From contig NZ_OMPN01000001.1 in NCBI RefSeq assembly GCF_900291975.1, forward strand, positions 1,364,001 to 1,428,000: a stretch of DNA of 64,000 nt. The letters are read 5' to 3'. Positions 15,725 to 24,536 of the stretch are shown here, one piece after another (positions within the stretch are counted from its first letter, which is position 1; each line of letters begins with the position of its first letter). The notes under the pieces were generated by a model. The model saw only the letters and a list, made by a program, of their open reading frames with translations. It made no database searches and had not been told where the DNA came from. Both the position numbers and the translations under genes were made by a program. The DNA is from Agathobaculum massiliense (GTDB lineage: Bacteria; Bacillota; Clostridia; Oscillospirales; Butyricicoccaceae).

Positions 15725-17260
15725 ACGGTCGCCATCTATACCCGACAGTCCGTGGAACGCGCGGACAGCATATCGGTCGAGCAGCAGGCGCAGCTCTGCC
15801 GCGGCGCGCTCACTACACGCGAGCTGCAGTCCTGCCGGGTGTACACGGACAAGGGCTTTTCCGGCAAAACCATCAACCGGCCCGCGCTCCAGCGGCTGCT
15901 TCACGACGCGGAAAACGGCCTGGTTGACAAGATCCTGGTCTACCGTCTGGACCGCATCAGCCGTTCGGTCCATGACTTTACCGGCCTGTGCGCCCAGCTG
16001 TCGGCGCGCGGCGTCCACTTCCAATCGGTCGCCGAGGGCCTTACGCTCGACGACTCCCCCTCCGGCACGGTCATGGCGCAGATCATGATGGTATTCGCGC
16101 AGTTCGAACGCGAAACCATCCAGCGCCGCGTCACTGACAATTATTTTGCCCGTGCGAAAGCCGGCATGTATCTGGGCGGCCGGCCACCGTTCGGCTTCAG
16201 CAAGGGGGAAACCACGATAGGCGGCAAACGAACCGCCTGCTATGTGGCCGATCCCGTGCAGTCCGCGCTGATGGCCTCGCTCTATGCGCGTTACCTGCAG
16301 GATGGGGAAACGCTGGGCTCGCTGGTGCGCTGGCTGAACGCGGGCGGGTACCACACCGCGCGCGGCGGGAGCTGGTCGACGCTGCCGCTGGGGCGCCTGC
16401 TGCGCAGCCCCGCTTTCGTGCGGGCGGACGCCGCGGTTTACTGCTATCTGCAGGGCAAGGGCGCCACGATGAACGATCCAATTGACGCCTATGACCAGCG
16501 GCACGGCTGCTACTGCTATGCGCCGCACCAGTCCGGCCACCGCCTGTCCGACCTGTCCGGCAGCTTTATCACCCTCGCGCCGCACGAGGGGATCGTGGAC
16601 GCTGCGTGCTGGCTGGAAGCGCAGCGCAAGCTCGACCGCAACCGGACGCTGTGCAGCAGCGGCGCAGGGACGCACAGTTGGCTGTCCGGCTTGATGAAAT
16701 GCCAAAAATGCGGCTACGCGATCACTGTGGTCAACAAGCCCGCCGGCATGCGCGGCCACTATATCAACTGCGGCGGGCATAAGCGCGGGAACGCGGTCTG
16801 CCCGGGCCGCGGCACGGTCGTGACGCTGGAGCAGATCGAGGAAGCAGTCCAGACGCGCCTGCTCGATTTCCTGCGCAGCTACCGTGCGGTGGCCCCCCAA
16901 ACGCAGCGCCGTCCCGACGCCCGCCTCAACCGGCTTGCGGCCGCCATCGCCCAGCAGGAAGACGAGATCGGCCAGCTCACGCGAAACCTTGCGCACGTTC
17001 GCGAGACCGATGTCATACATATCGTTTCCGCGCAGATCCACGAGGCCAACCACGCCCTGTCCGAGCTGAAGCGCCAGCGCGACGCCCTGCTCTACACCCA
17101 TCCGCAGGACGATCTGGAGCCGTTTTTCCAGGCCATTCTGACCGAGTGGCCGGATTACACCATTCCCGAAAAGAAGAAGATTGCGCAGGCGGCTATCCGG
17201 CGGGTCGTCGTCGGCGACGATACCGTCGAGGTCGTGTTCCGTTTGCCCTATGGCGCCTGA
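15725..17260 (+). CDS. Large serine recombinase (resolvase family), anomalous start codon
   Basis: About 511 residues. The catalytic domain begins VAIYTRQSVERADSIS; the serine in RQS is the nucleophile, so the protein must start before codon 15752, the first ordinary start (GTG), which would remove it. Upstream in frame there is only ACG at 15725, placed 8 nt after AAAGGAG exactly where ATG is expected. Other parts: LVYRLDRISRS and FAQFERETIQRR (catalytic core), recombinase domain (about 165-270), a zinc ribbon (MKCQKCGYA ... GGHKRGNAVCPG), a coiled coil (about 395-450) and a basic tail. No element ends or cargo are seen around it. Either ACG is used at low efficiency or the gene is silenced by an ATG-to-ACG change. 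Confidence 0.82.
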   Translation, partial: TVAIYTRQSVERADSISVEQQAQLCRGALTTRELQSCRVYTDKGFSGKTINRPALQRLLHDAENGLVDKILVYRLDRISRSVHDFTGLCAQLSARGVHFQSVAEGLTLDDSPSGTVMAQIMMVFAQFERETIQRRVTDNYFARAKAGMYLGGRPPFGFSKGETTIGGKRTACYVADPVQSALMASLYARYLQDGETLGSLVRWLNAGGYHTARGGSWSTLPLGRLLRSPAFVRADAAVYCYLQGKGATMNDPIDAYDQRHGCYCYAPHQSGHRLSDLSGSFITLAPHEGIVDAACWLEAQRKLDRNRTLCSSGAGTHSWLSGLMKCQKCGYAITVVNKPAGMRGHYINCGGHKRGNAVCPGRGTVVTLEQIEEAVQTRLLDFLRSYRAVAPQTQRRPDARLNRLAAAIAQQEDEIGQLTRNLAHVRETDVIHIVSAQIHEANHALSELKRQRDALLYTHPQDDLEPFFQAILTEWPDYTIPEKKKIAQAAIRRVVVGDDTVEVVFRLPYGA

Positions 17261-17262
17261 AT

Positions 17263-17300
17263 AAAAAAACGGACGAAGGCCGTTAGGCCTCCGTCCGTTC
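17263..17300. terminator. Terminator between the recombinase and the MobA-like gene
   Basis: ACGGACG-AAGGCC / GGCCT-CCGTCCGT stem; on the minus strand it is followed by seven T residues, so it mainly serves the xdh operon, which converges here on the recombinase. Confidence 0.8.
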
Positions 17301-17357
17301 TGGCGGATCGATCCGGTATTCCCCGTAGCAGCGGCCGGCCGCTTTTCCGCAGCGCTT

Positions 17358-17948
17358 TCATGCCTTGGTTTGCTTTTCCAGGAAAGGGAGCTGGCTTTTT
17401 GTATCAACATCATACAATTCGCGCGCGCTGTCCGCAGGGACGAGCACGCAGTCCGGCCGCCGGAGCAACGCGCGGCCGCCCTCGTCGCCTGTGAGCGCGT
17501 ACAGGCCGGACACAAGCGCTGCGGCGAACAGCGCGGGGTTGCCCAGCCGTCCGCCGCAGCACACGCGCGCGCAGGGTACGCCCGGTCGGGCCGCATCCAG
17601 CAGGCGTGCCATGGTGGAAGCGGTCAGGTACGGCTGATCGGCTACGACAAAGGCGACGAAATCGCCCGCCTGCAGCGCAAGCGCGTCCAGTCCCGCGCGG
17701 ATAGTGCAGGACAGGCCATTTTCACTATCCGGACTGTACACAGCGCGCACGCCCAGTGCCCGCGCGCCGTCCAGCACCGCGCCGTACCGCGAGACCACGG
17801 CCAGCGTACAGTCGTCCCGCGTTTTGGCAAGCGAAGCGAGCATGTCCAGCCCGTGACGGTAGAGCGGCCTGCCCTCTAATGGATACAGCAGCTTGTTTTC
17901 CCCAAAGCGGCGGCCGCTCCCGCCCGCAAGAAACAGGATATGCGTCAT
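17358..17948 (-). CDS. MobA-like NTP transferase (molybdenum cofactor cytidylyltransferase type)
   Basis: Nucleotidyltransferase of 196 residues of the MocA/YgfJ group. It has the N-terminal LFLAGGSGRRFGENKLLYPL loop for NTP binding, an acidic VVADQPYL motif near 95 for metal binding, and GNPALFAAAL. The family attaches a nucleotide (usually CMP) to molybdopterin; members next to xanthine dehydrogenase mature its cofactor. The ATG at 17946-17948 overlaps the xdhA stop by four bases (ATGA), so it is translationally coupled to the enzyme. An upstream extension of the frame lies inside xdhA and is discarded. It is the last gene of the operon. Confidence 0.85.
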   Translation of the reverse strand: MTHILFLAGGSGRRFGENKLLYPLEGRPLYRHGLDMLASLAKTRDDCTLAVVSRYGAVLDGARALGVRAVYSPDSENGLSCTIRAGLDALALQAGDFVAFVVADQPYLTASTMARLLDAARPGVPCARVCCGGRLGNPALFAAALVSGLYALTGDEGGRALLRRPDCVLVPADSARELYDVDTKSQLPFLEKQTKA

Positions 17949-20245
17949 GCCTGCCCGCGCCGGATGCCCCGCAGCACCTTTTCCGGCGTGATAGGCAGCT
18001 CGCGGTGCCACACGCCGGTGGCGTTGTAGATCGCGTGCGCGATCGCGGGCGAGGGCGTGTTGATGACGATCTCGCCGATCGACTTGGCGCCGAACGGGCC
18101 GGTCGGCTCGTAGCTGGATTCAAACTCCACATGCAGTCTGCCCATGTCCAGACGGGTGGGGAGCTTGTACTGCATCAGCGAATTTTCCATGATGCGTCCA
18201 GTCGGCTCGTAGGTCACGTCCTCGAAAAGCGCCATGCCGATGCCCTGCACGATGCCGCCCTCGGTCTGCACCCGCGCGAGGCTGGGGTTGACCGGCGTGC
18301 CGCAGTCCACGACCGCGGTGTAATCTAAAACGTCTACCTGGCCGGTTTCGGTGTCCAGCTCGATCTCAACCATGCCCACCATAAACGGCGGGGGCGAAAC
18401 CGGCGAGGAGTGCGAGGCCGTGGCTTCGACCGCTGTGCCGTTGCCGCACATGGACTTGGTCGCAATGTCGAACAGCGTGACCTCGCCCGTGCCGTCCAGC
18501 TTGCGCACCGTGCGGCCCGCGAATTCCAGCCCGTCTGCCGCGCAGCCCAGCAGATCCGCCGCGACCGCGCAGATGTTCTCCTTGAGCTGGCTGCACGCCT
18601 TTTCGACCGCCTTGCCGGTGACGTAGGTGGTCGAGGACGCATACGAGCCCGAGTCGTAGGGCGATGCGTCCGAGTCCGCGCCGAACACCGCGATATCGTC
18701 CACCGAGCAGTCCAGGCACTCGGCCGCCATCTGGGCGAGGATGGTGTCGCAGCCCGTACCCATGTCCGCCGCGCCGATCATCAGGTTATAGAAGCCCTCG
18801 TCGCTCAGCTTGAGGGTCGCGGAGCCCACGTCCACGCCCGAGATACCCGAGCCTTGCATGGCCATGGCCACGCCCGCGGCGCGCACCTTACCATTCCCCA
18901 TGTCGCGCACGGGGTATTTTCCGTCCCAGCCGAACAGCTCCTTGCAGCGCGCCATGCAGCGGTCGAGCGCGCAAGCGCTCGCCGGCTCGTTGTAGTACGC
19001 GGCCATGACTTGGCCCTCGCGCACCATGTTCTTTTCGCGGATCGCAACCGGGTCGATACCCAGCCGCGCCGCCAGCTCGCTGACCGCGCTCTCGACCGCG
19101 AAGATGCCCTGCGTCGCGCCGTAGCCGCGGTACGCACCCGCGGCCTGCACGTTGGTATACACTACGTCGTAGGCGAAGCGGAACGCCTCGAGATTGCCTG
19201 TGTACAGCGGGATGGATTTATGGCCGGACAGGCCGACCGTGGTCGGGCCGTGCTCGCCGAACGCGCCCGTGTTGGACAGGGTGTATACGTCAATCGCGCG
19301 GATCACGCCGTCCTTATTTGCGCCCACGCGCACATGCACCTCCATCTCGTGACGCGGCGAGCCGGCGATCTGGCATTCCTCGCGGGAGTAGATCATCTTG
19401 GCAGGCTTGCCGGTTTTCCACGTGACGAGCGCAGGGTACACCTCGGCCACGACCGTCTGCTTCGCGCCGAAGCCGCCGCCGATGCGCGGCTTCTCGACGT
19501 GGATTTTGCTCTTGGGGATGTCCAAGGCGTTGGCGATGATGCGCCGCACATGGAACACGATCTGCGTGGAGGACACGATGTGCAGGCGGCCGTAGTGGTC
19601 GATCTCAGTGTAAGTGCGGAAAGTCTCCATCATGGCCTGCTGGCAGGCCTTGGTGTGGTAGACGCGATCCACGACCTCGTCGCAGCTGGCCAGCACCGCG
19701 TCCACGTTCCCGTCGCCGCAGATGTCGCTCGCGCACAGGTTGCGCCGGTTGTCCGCCCCGACCGGACAGAGCGAGCGCCAGTTTTCCTCTGGATGCACGA
19801 GAATTGCGTTATCCTTGGCCGCGCGGAAGTCAAGCAGCGGCTCAAGCACCTGATACTTCACTTTGATAAGCTCCAGCGCCTTATCCACCACTTTTTCGGT
19901 TTCGCCCGCGACGACCGCCACCGCGTCGCCCACGAAACGCACGCGCCGGTCGAGGATCAGCCGGTCGTAGGGCGACGGCTCGGGGAAGGTCTGCCCCGCC
20001 ATAGTAAAGCGTTTTTGCGGCACATCCTTGTAGGTGAAAATGCACTCGATGCCCGGCACCTTGCGCGCAATGTCCGTATTGATCTCCTCGATCAGCGCGT
20101 GGGCGTGCGGCGAGCGCAGCACCTTGACCACCAAGCAGTCATGCGGGGTCACATCGTCCACATAGGCGGGCCTGCCAAGCAGGAGCTGCATGGCGTCCTT
20201 TTTGCGCACGGGCTGATTCACCACGCGGAAGCGGCTCTCACTCAT
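17945..20245 (-). CDS. xdhA: Xanthine dehydrogenase-type molybdenum-binding subunit
   Basis: Molybdopterin subunit of 766 residues from the xanthine oxidase family. The aldehyde oxidase/xanthine dehydrogenase hammerhead domain spans roughly 20-135; the Mo-binding domains follow, with GGGFGAKQT (near 255), AAGAYRGYGATQG (near 368) and GPFGAKSIGE (near 720), whose final glutamate is the catalytic base in the family. It hydroxylates purines or related N-heterocycles, passing electrons to the 2Fe-2S and FAD subunits. The gene overlaps the 2Fe-2S gene by four bases. Neighbouring xpt and an NCS2 permease support hypoxanthine/xanthine as substrate, but purine versus other heterocycle cannot be settled from sequence. 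Confidence 0.92.
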   Translation of the reverse strand: MSESRFRVVNQPVRKKDAMQLLLGRPAYVDDVTPHDCLVVKVLRSPHAHALIEEINTDIARKVPGIECIFTYKDVPQKRFTMAGQTFPEPSPYDRLILDRRVRFVGDAVAVVAGETEKVVDKALELIKVKYQVLEPLLDFRAAKDNAILVHPEENWRSLCPVGADNRRNLCASDICGDGNVDAVLASCDEVVDRVYHTKACQQAMMETFRTYTEIDHYGRLHIVSSTQIVFHVRRIIANALDIPKSKIHVEKPRIGGGFGAKQTVVAEVYPALVTWKTGKPAKMIYSREECQIAGSPRHEMEVHVRVGANKDGVIRAIDVYTLSNTGAFGEHGPTTVGLSGHKSIPLYTGNLEAFRFAYDVVYTNVQAAGAYRGYGATQGIFAVESAVSELAARLGIDPVAIREKNMVREGQVMAAYYNEPASACALDRCMARCKELFGWDGKYPVRDMGNGKVRAAGVAMAMQGSGISGVDVGSATLKLSDEGFYNLMIGAADMGTGCDTILAQMAAECLDCSVDDIAVFGADSDASPYDSGSYASSTTYVTGKAVEKACSQLKENICAVAADLLGCAADGLEFAGRTVRKLDGTGEVTLFDIATKSMCGNGTAVEATASHSSPVSPPPFMVGMVEIELDTETGQVDVLDYTAVVDCGTPVNPSLARVQTEGGIVQGIGMALFEDVTYEPTGRIMENSLMQYKLPTRLDMGRLHVEFESSYEPTGPFGAKSIGEIVINTPSPAIAHAIYNATGVWHRELPITPEKVLRGIRRGQA

Positions 20246-20706
20246 GCCCGCGCCTCCTTCCGGCTGTCCAGATACGCTCGGATGCCGCGCAGTTGCCCCT
20301 CATACCCCGAGCAGCGGCACAGGTTGCCCGCAAGATAGGCGCGGATCTCGTCGTCGGTCGGGTCGTGGTTCTCTCGCAGCAGCGCGATGGTGTTCATCAC
20401 AAAGCCCGGGTTGCAGAAGCCGCACTGCTCCGCGCCCTGGTCGGCGATAAAGCCGACAAAGTCCGCAGCTTCCTCCTGCAGACCCTCAAGGGTCTGCACA
20501 TGGCGCCCCGCCACGCGCGCGGCGAGCACGCTGCACGACAGTACAGGCGTACCGTCCAGCAGTACGGTGCAAAGGCCGCAGTTGGCGGTCTCGCACCCGC
20601 GCTTGACCGAATAGCAGCCATGGTCGCGCACTAGGTCGATCAGCAGGGTATCTGCGCCGATGGACGCGGTCAGCGACCTGCCGTTGAGCGTCAGTTTGAT
20701 CTCCAT
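20242..20706 (-). CDS. xdhC: Xanthine dehydrogenase-type 2Fe-2S subunit
   Basis: Iron-sulfur subunit of 154 residues. The plant-type [2Fe-2S] site is C38-x4-C43-x2-C46-x11-C58 ([11 protein letters not shown], then VLSC). The second cluster domain has CGFC near 97-100 and CRC near 132-134. It shuttles electrons from the molybdenum centre to FAD. The order FAD subunit - FeS subunit - Mo subunit with 3-nt and overlapping junctions is the standard bacterial arrangement. Confidence 0.94.
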   Translation of the reverse strand: MEIKLTLNGRSLTASIGADTLLIDLVRDHGCYSVKRGCETANCGLCTVLLDGTPVLSCSVLAARVAGRHVQTLEGLQEEAADFVGFIADQGAEQCGFCNPGFVMNTIALLRENHDPTDDEIRAYLAGNLCRCSGYEGQLRGIRAYLDSRKEARA

Positions 20707-20709
20707 GCC

Positions 20710-21505
20710 TTATCCCTCCTTACTGAGCGCGAGCGCCGCGCGGCGCACCAGTACCTCGCAGACCGCACGGCGGTAATCCGCTCCCGCGCGCAGGTTGCCG
20801 CCCAGCACCGCTCGGGCAGCGATATCGGCCGCAAACGCGCGCGCGCTGTCCTCTGTGATACCCTGTGCAAGCGCGCCTTTCTCGTCCGCAAACGCCGCGG
20901 CGGGCATGGGGCGCGCGCCAACGGCGCATGTATACCGGCCGTCCCGCTCGCTGAGCGCCACGGCCAGCACAGGGAAGTCGGTCGAGATGTTGCGCTGGGA
21001 CAGATAAACCGCCCGCTGCGACGCTTTGGGGAGGGTGACGTGCGTCAAAATATCCCGCGTGACGCGCGGCAGCGCAGCAAAGTCCGCAAGCGGCATTTCG
21101 CCCGCGTGATGCAGCGTGACCGCCGCGTCCAGCGCGAGAAACAGCGTCAGTACGTCCGAAAAACCGAACCGTCCCCACAGGCTGCCGCCCACGGTGGCGC
21201 AGTTGCGGAACTGCACGCCCACAATATGGCGCAGCGCCTCGGCCATCGCACCCTGCGTCAGCGCGGCCAGGCCCGCGTGCGTCTCGAGCGCGCGCAGAGG
21301 GACCATCGCGCCGATGCGGTATCCCGTTTCTGTCTCTTCGATCCGGTCCAGCCCAAGCCCGCACAGGTCGATTGCCGTCCCAACACTCCTGTGCTGCATC
21401 TTGAGCCAGAGCATACCGCCCAGCACTACGCTGCTTTTTTTCTGACAAAGCGCGTACGCTTCGTCCAGGCTCTCCGGCCTGACATATTGCCCGATCGTCA
21501 ACAAA
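20710..21505 (-). CDS. xdhB: Xanthine dehydrogenase-type FAD-binding subunit
   Basis: FAD subunit of about 264 residues (family 260-290). The PCMH-type FAD-binding domain covers the first 170 residues, with VVLGGMLWL near the N-terminus as a variant of the usual gGGTdL loop and CATVGGSLWGRF near 105 binding the flavin. The C-terminal CO_deh_flav_C domain follows (about 165-260). The frame is open to 21621, but GGAGG precedes two in-frame TTG codons at 21502 and 21505 by 8-11 nt and the predicted promoter lies at 21536-21564, so a TTG start is the best choice. First gene of the operon. Confidence 0.88.
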
Positions 21506-21535
21506 GCTGTTCCCTCCGTATGGTCTGATGTGCTT

Positions 21536-21564
21536 ATCATAGCATGTGCGCGCGCAAAAAACAA
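21536..21564 (-). promoter_or_regulatory. Promoter of the xanthine dehydrogenase operon
   Basis: Minus strand TTGTTT (21559-21564), 17-bp spacer ending in TGC (extended -10), TATGAT (21536-21541). Its position forces the downstream TTG start for the FAD subunit. Confidence 0.65.
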
Positions 21565-21681
21565 TTTGCCGCGCGCTTTTTCGTTATCCTTTGTCAATAA
21601 CAACGTCTCCCTGACGCACAACCGGCTTCCGGCGCGCCTGTGCGCCGGAAGCCGGTATCCTCTGTGCCTACGGGAAAAAGC

Positions 21682-23100
21682 CTATGCGTTTTCCTCTTTT
21701 TTCTCCTGGGGCAGCAGCACGTTTAGCAAAATCGCCACGAACGCCGCGGGTACGATGCCCGAGCCGCCGAAAATGAGCTGCACCGCCTGCGGCAGCCCCG
21801 CCAGGACCGCGGTATTCGCGCCCAGGCCGTAGCCTAGGCCGAGCGCGACCGAAACAATGGTCATATTGCGCGCGGTCAGCGGCTCGCGGGTGATGAGCTG
21901 GATGCCACTCATCACGATGGACGAAAACATCATGACCGCCGCACCGCCCAGCACGCTCTGCGGCATGATCGACACCAGCGCCGCCAGCTTGGGCAGCAGG
22001 CCGCACAGGATGAGGAACACCGCGCCGCACGCGAGCGCGAAACGGTTGACGATCTTGGTCATCGTGACCAAGCCCACGTTCTGGCTGAACGAGGTATTCG
22101 GCAGCACGCCGAATACCGCCGCGAACGAGGAGCCAAGCCCGTCGCACACGATGCCGCCGGAAAGCTCCTTATCGGTCGCCTCGCGGCCCATGCCGCCCTC
22201 CATCACGCCGGAAATGTCGCCCACAGTCTCCACCGCGGTAACGATGAACATAATCATCACCGGCGCGATCGCACGCACGTCGAACACGACCGGCACCGGC
22301 ATGAGCTCAGGCACCGCGAACCAGCTTGCCTGGGCAACCTTGTCCCAGTTGAGCACCCACGCCTTAGTGTACTCCACGCCCTCGGCCGTTACCCCTGTCG
22401 TGGGCAGGAACAACGGCAGCACCGCGCAGATCACATAGCCAACGATAATGCCGATCAGGATGCAGGAGTAGCTCAGCATGCCCTTGGAACAGTGCTTGAG
22501 CACCAGGATGACCACCAGCACGGCCAGCGCCACCAGCAGGTTTTCCACCGAGCCGTAGTCCTGCGCCGAGCTGCCGCCGCCGAACGAGGCCACACCCACG
22601 CTGATCAACGACAGGCCGATGGACAGCACGACCGTACCCGTGACGACCGCGGGGAAAAACCGGCGCAACGGCTTGAGGAAAAAGCCCAGCACGCCTTCAA
22701 ACAATCCGCCGATGATGGACGCGCCCATCATCGCACCATAGGCGAGGATGCCGCCGCCCATCACCTGCGCCACGCTCTGAAACACGCCAATAAAGCCCGA
22801 GCTGGTACCCATGATGATCGGCACCTTGCCGCCCACCGGCCCGATCGAGAAAAGCTGTACCAGCGTGACGATACCCGCCACCAGCATTGCATTCTGCAGC
22901 AGCGACACCTGGACCGCCGCGAACTGCTCCGCGTCGCTCATCGCGGCGCACGCGCTGGTGATGATCAGGATGGGGGTCAGGTTGCCGACGAACATCGCCA
23001 GCACATGCTGCAGCCCCAGCGGAATCGCCTGCCCCAGCGGGATTTTGGCCGTGAAGTTATACGGCCCGAAAAAGGATTGCTCCTTCTTTTCGTTTTCCAT
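21682..23100 (-). CDS. NCS2-family purine (xanthine/uracil type) permease
   Basis: Membrane transporter of 472 residues with about 14 hydrophobic segments. Family motifs are present: HVLAMFVGNLTPILI in the first helix, GTSSGFIG near 125, the NCS2 signature around SVGVASFGGG (near 190), and the conserved TAVETVGDISGV near 285 whose glutamate takes part in nucleobase binding. It probably imports xanthine or uric acid for the adjacent xdh enzyme and xpt. The start at 23100 (GGGAGG upstream) is chosen; the longer frame would begin before the promoter's -10 box. It has its own promoter, separated from xpt by a bidirectional terminator. Confidence 0.92.
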   Translation of the reverse strand: MENEKKEQSFFGPYNFTAKIPLGQAIPLGLQHVLAMFVGNLTPILIITSACAAMSDAEQFAAVQVSLLQNAMLVAGIVTLVQLFSIGPVGGKVPIIMGTSSGFIGVFQSVAQVMGGGILAYGAMMGASIIGGLFEGVLGFFLKPLRRFFPAVVTGTVVLSIGLSLISVGVASFGGGSSAQDYGSVENLLVALAVLVVILVLKHCSKGMLSYSCILIGIIVGYVICAVLPLFLPTTGVTAEGVEYTKAWVLNWDKVAQASWFAVPELMPVPVVFDVRAIAPVMIMFIVTAVETVGDISGVMEGGMGREATDKELSGGIVCDGLGSSFAAVFGVLPNTSFSQNVGLVTMTKIVNRFALACGAVFLILCGLLPKLAALVSIMPQSVLGGAAVMMFSSIVMSGIQLITREPLTARNMTIVSVALGLGYGLGANTAVLAGLPQAVQLIFGGSGIVPAAFVAILLNVLLPQEKKEENA

Positions 23101-23139
23101 ATTGTCCTCCCTGTTTTGATTTAGTGAAATGATACCCCC

Positions 23140-23145
23140 ATTATA
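23140..23145 (-). promoter_or_regulatory. -10 element of the NCS2 permease promoter
   Basis: TATAAT on the minus strand, 40 nt before the start codon. The -35 is poor (GGGACA at 16 bp), suggesting an activator or weak promoter. I looked for a purine riboswitch in the leader and saw no conserved core. Confidence 0.55.
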
Positions 23146-23291
23146 ACAAATATCCCCGTTTTGTCCCACTCAGTTTGACAATTTTTTGTCCAAATCCCGC
23201 ATTTTCTACATTTGGTTCAAGTCCGGCCGCCCAAAATCCGGCCGCGTTGGCCTTTTTTGCCATATCCCGTCTGCATTTCGGTGCGTCTTAC

Positions 23292-23343
23292 CGGACCGTA
23301 TGAAAAAAACCGGCTGAATCCAGCCGGTTTTTTTCATACGGTC
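23292..23343. terminator. Terminator within a long perfect inverted repeat after xpt
   Basis: The core AAAAAAACCGGCTG-aatc-CAGCCGGTTTTTTT is a bidirectional terminator. It is extended on both sides by GGACCGTATG/CATACGGTCC, giving a perfect inverted repeat of about 52 bases, longer than needed for termination. Confidence 0.88.
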
Positions 23344-23355
23344 CCTGCAGCGCGC

Positions 23356-23934
23356 TCAGTCGCGGAACTGCACGGTCTGGGTTGCCGCATCCATCCCGTC
23401 CACGATGGCGAGAGATTCCACGCGCAGCCCCTTTTCCCGCAGCAGCTTTCCACCGCACTGGAAGCCCTTTTCGATCACGATGCCAATACCGGCCACGCGC
23501 GCGTGCGCGGCCTCGACAATCTGGCACAGGCCCATGGCCGCGCAGCCATTGGCCAGGAAATCGTCGATAATCAGGATGTTTTCCCCGGGCCGCAGGAAGC
23601 GGCTGGCAACAATGACCTCATACCGGCGCTTGTGGGTAAACGATTCGACCGGCGCGGACAACATGGTCCCGTCCAGGTTGATCGACTGCGCTTTTTTGGC
23701 GAATACAACGGGTACGCCGAAATACTGCGCCGCGATCGCCGCAATGCCGATGCCGGAGGCCTCGATCGTCAGGATCTTATCGATCCGCTCGTCCGCAAAC
23801 CGGCGCTTGAACTCCCTGCCGATCTCGTTAAACAGACCGATATCCATTTGATGATTGAGGAAATTGTCAACCTTGAGCACATTACCCTCTTTGATCACAC
23901 CGTCTTTTCTGATCCGTTCTTTCAAAAGTTCCAT
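23356..23934 (-). CDS. xpt: Xanthine phosphoribosyltransferase
   Basis: Xpt, 192 residues, the usual size. It salvages xanthine with PRPP to XMP in the cytoplasm. The N-terminal [12 protein letters not shown] and [10 protein letters not shown], the [10 protein letters not shown] segment and the PRPP-binding loop [16 protein letters not shown] (near 120-135) are typical. Start at 23934 follows AAGGAAG. The longer frame upstream overlaps the asnB remnant on the other strand and is not coding. It is transcribed alone, towards the NCS2 permease, and forms a purine salvage group with it and xdh. Confidence 0.95.
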   Translation of the reverse strand: MELLKERIRKDGVIKEGNVLKVDNFLNHQMDIGLFNEIGREFKRRFADERIDKILTIEASGIGIAAIAAQYFGVPVVFAKKAQSINLDGTMLSAPVESFTHKRRYEVIVASRFLRPGENILIIDDFLANGCAAMGLCQIVEAAHARVAGIGIVIEKGFQCGGKLLREKGLRVESLAIVDGMDAATQTVQFRD

Positions 23935-24036
23935 GGTCGCGTTCTTCCTTGTCCGTACTGAAGTATCTTTGTTATAAAGCATACCATTTTTCCGTCCGGC
24001 TGTATAGCTTTTTTTCGACCTTTTTTCCAGAGGCTC

Positions 24037-24495
24037 CCGTATCCTCCCGCAACGCTGCGCGACCGCAAGGACCGCATGAGCATGTATTCCGGCCTGGAGG
24101 TGCGCGTGCCGTTCTGCGACCACCGTATCGTGGAATATGCTTATAATATGCCGTGGGCGTTCAAAGCGCTGGACGGGCGGGAAAAGGGCGTTGTGCGCAA
24201 GGCCTTTGAATCCATGCTGCCGGAGGAGATCGTCTGGCGCAAGAAAAGCCCGTATCCCAAGACCTTTCATCCGGTCTATACCCGCCTGTGCGCCGACTAT
24301 GTGCGCCGCATTTTCGCGGACAGCGAATCCATCGCCTCCGCCCTGTTCGACCATGCCGCGGTGGAGGCGCTGATGGAGCGGCCGGAAAGCCTTGCCGAGC
24401 CGTGGTACGGCCAGCTTATGCGCACGCCGCAGATCTTCGCCTATATCGTGCAGCTCGACCGGTGGTTCAAGCAGTATAAGGTCCGTCTGGCCTGA
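24037..24495 (+). pseudogene. asnB: Remnant of asparagine synthetase B (C-terminal part)
   Basis: About 150 codons matching the C-terminal end of glutamine-dependent asparagine synthetase: [20 protein letters not shown] is the highly conserved AMP/substrate region, followed by [15 protein letters not shown]. In an intact enzyme (about 600 residues) this follows some 450 residues of amidotransferase and synthetase domains, which are absent. The frame runs back into [16 protein letters not shown], where a run of some 20 residues expected before DRKDR also seems deleted, and no start or ribosome binding site precedes it. It is a decayed gene left between xpt and the cortex-lytic locus. Confidence 0.85.
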
Positions 24496-24536
24496 CCACC
24501 GGCACATCCATCCAATCATACAGGAGGTCGCTATCT

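Noticed and set aside
15413-17596. A 727-codon open frame on the minus strand opposite the serine recombinase
   Set aside because: The recombinase motifs on the plus strand are unambiguous; the antisense product is low-complexity and matches nothing.
18410-20338. A 642-codon plus-strand frame opposite xdhA
   Set aside because: Shadow of the GC-rich xdhA gene, rich in Arg/His/Ala, no recognised domain.
23101-23290. A purine riboswitch before the NCS2 permease or xpt
   Set aside because: These genes often carry one in Firmicutes, but no conserved purine-aptamer core is visible in either leader.
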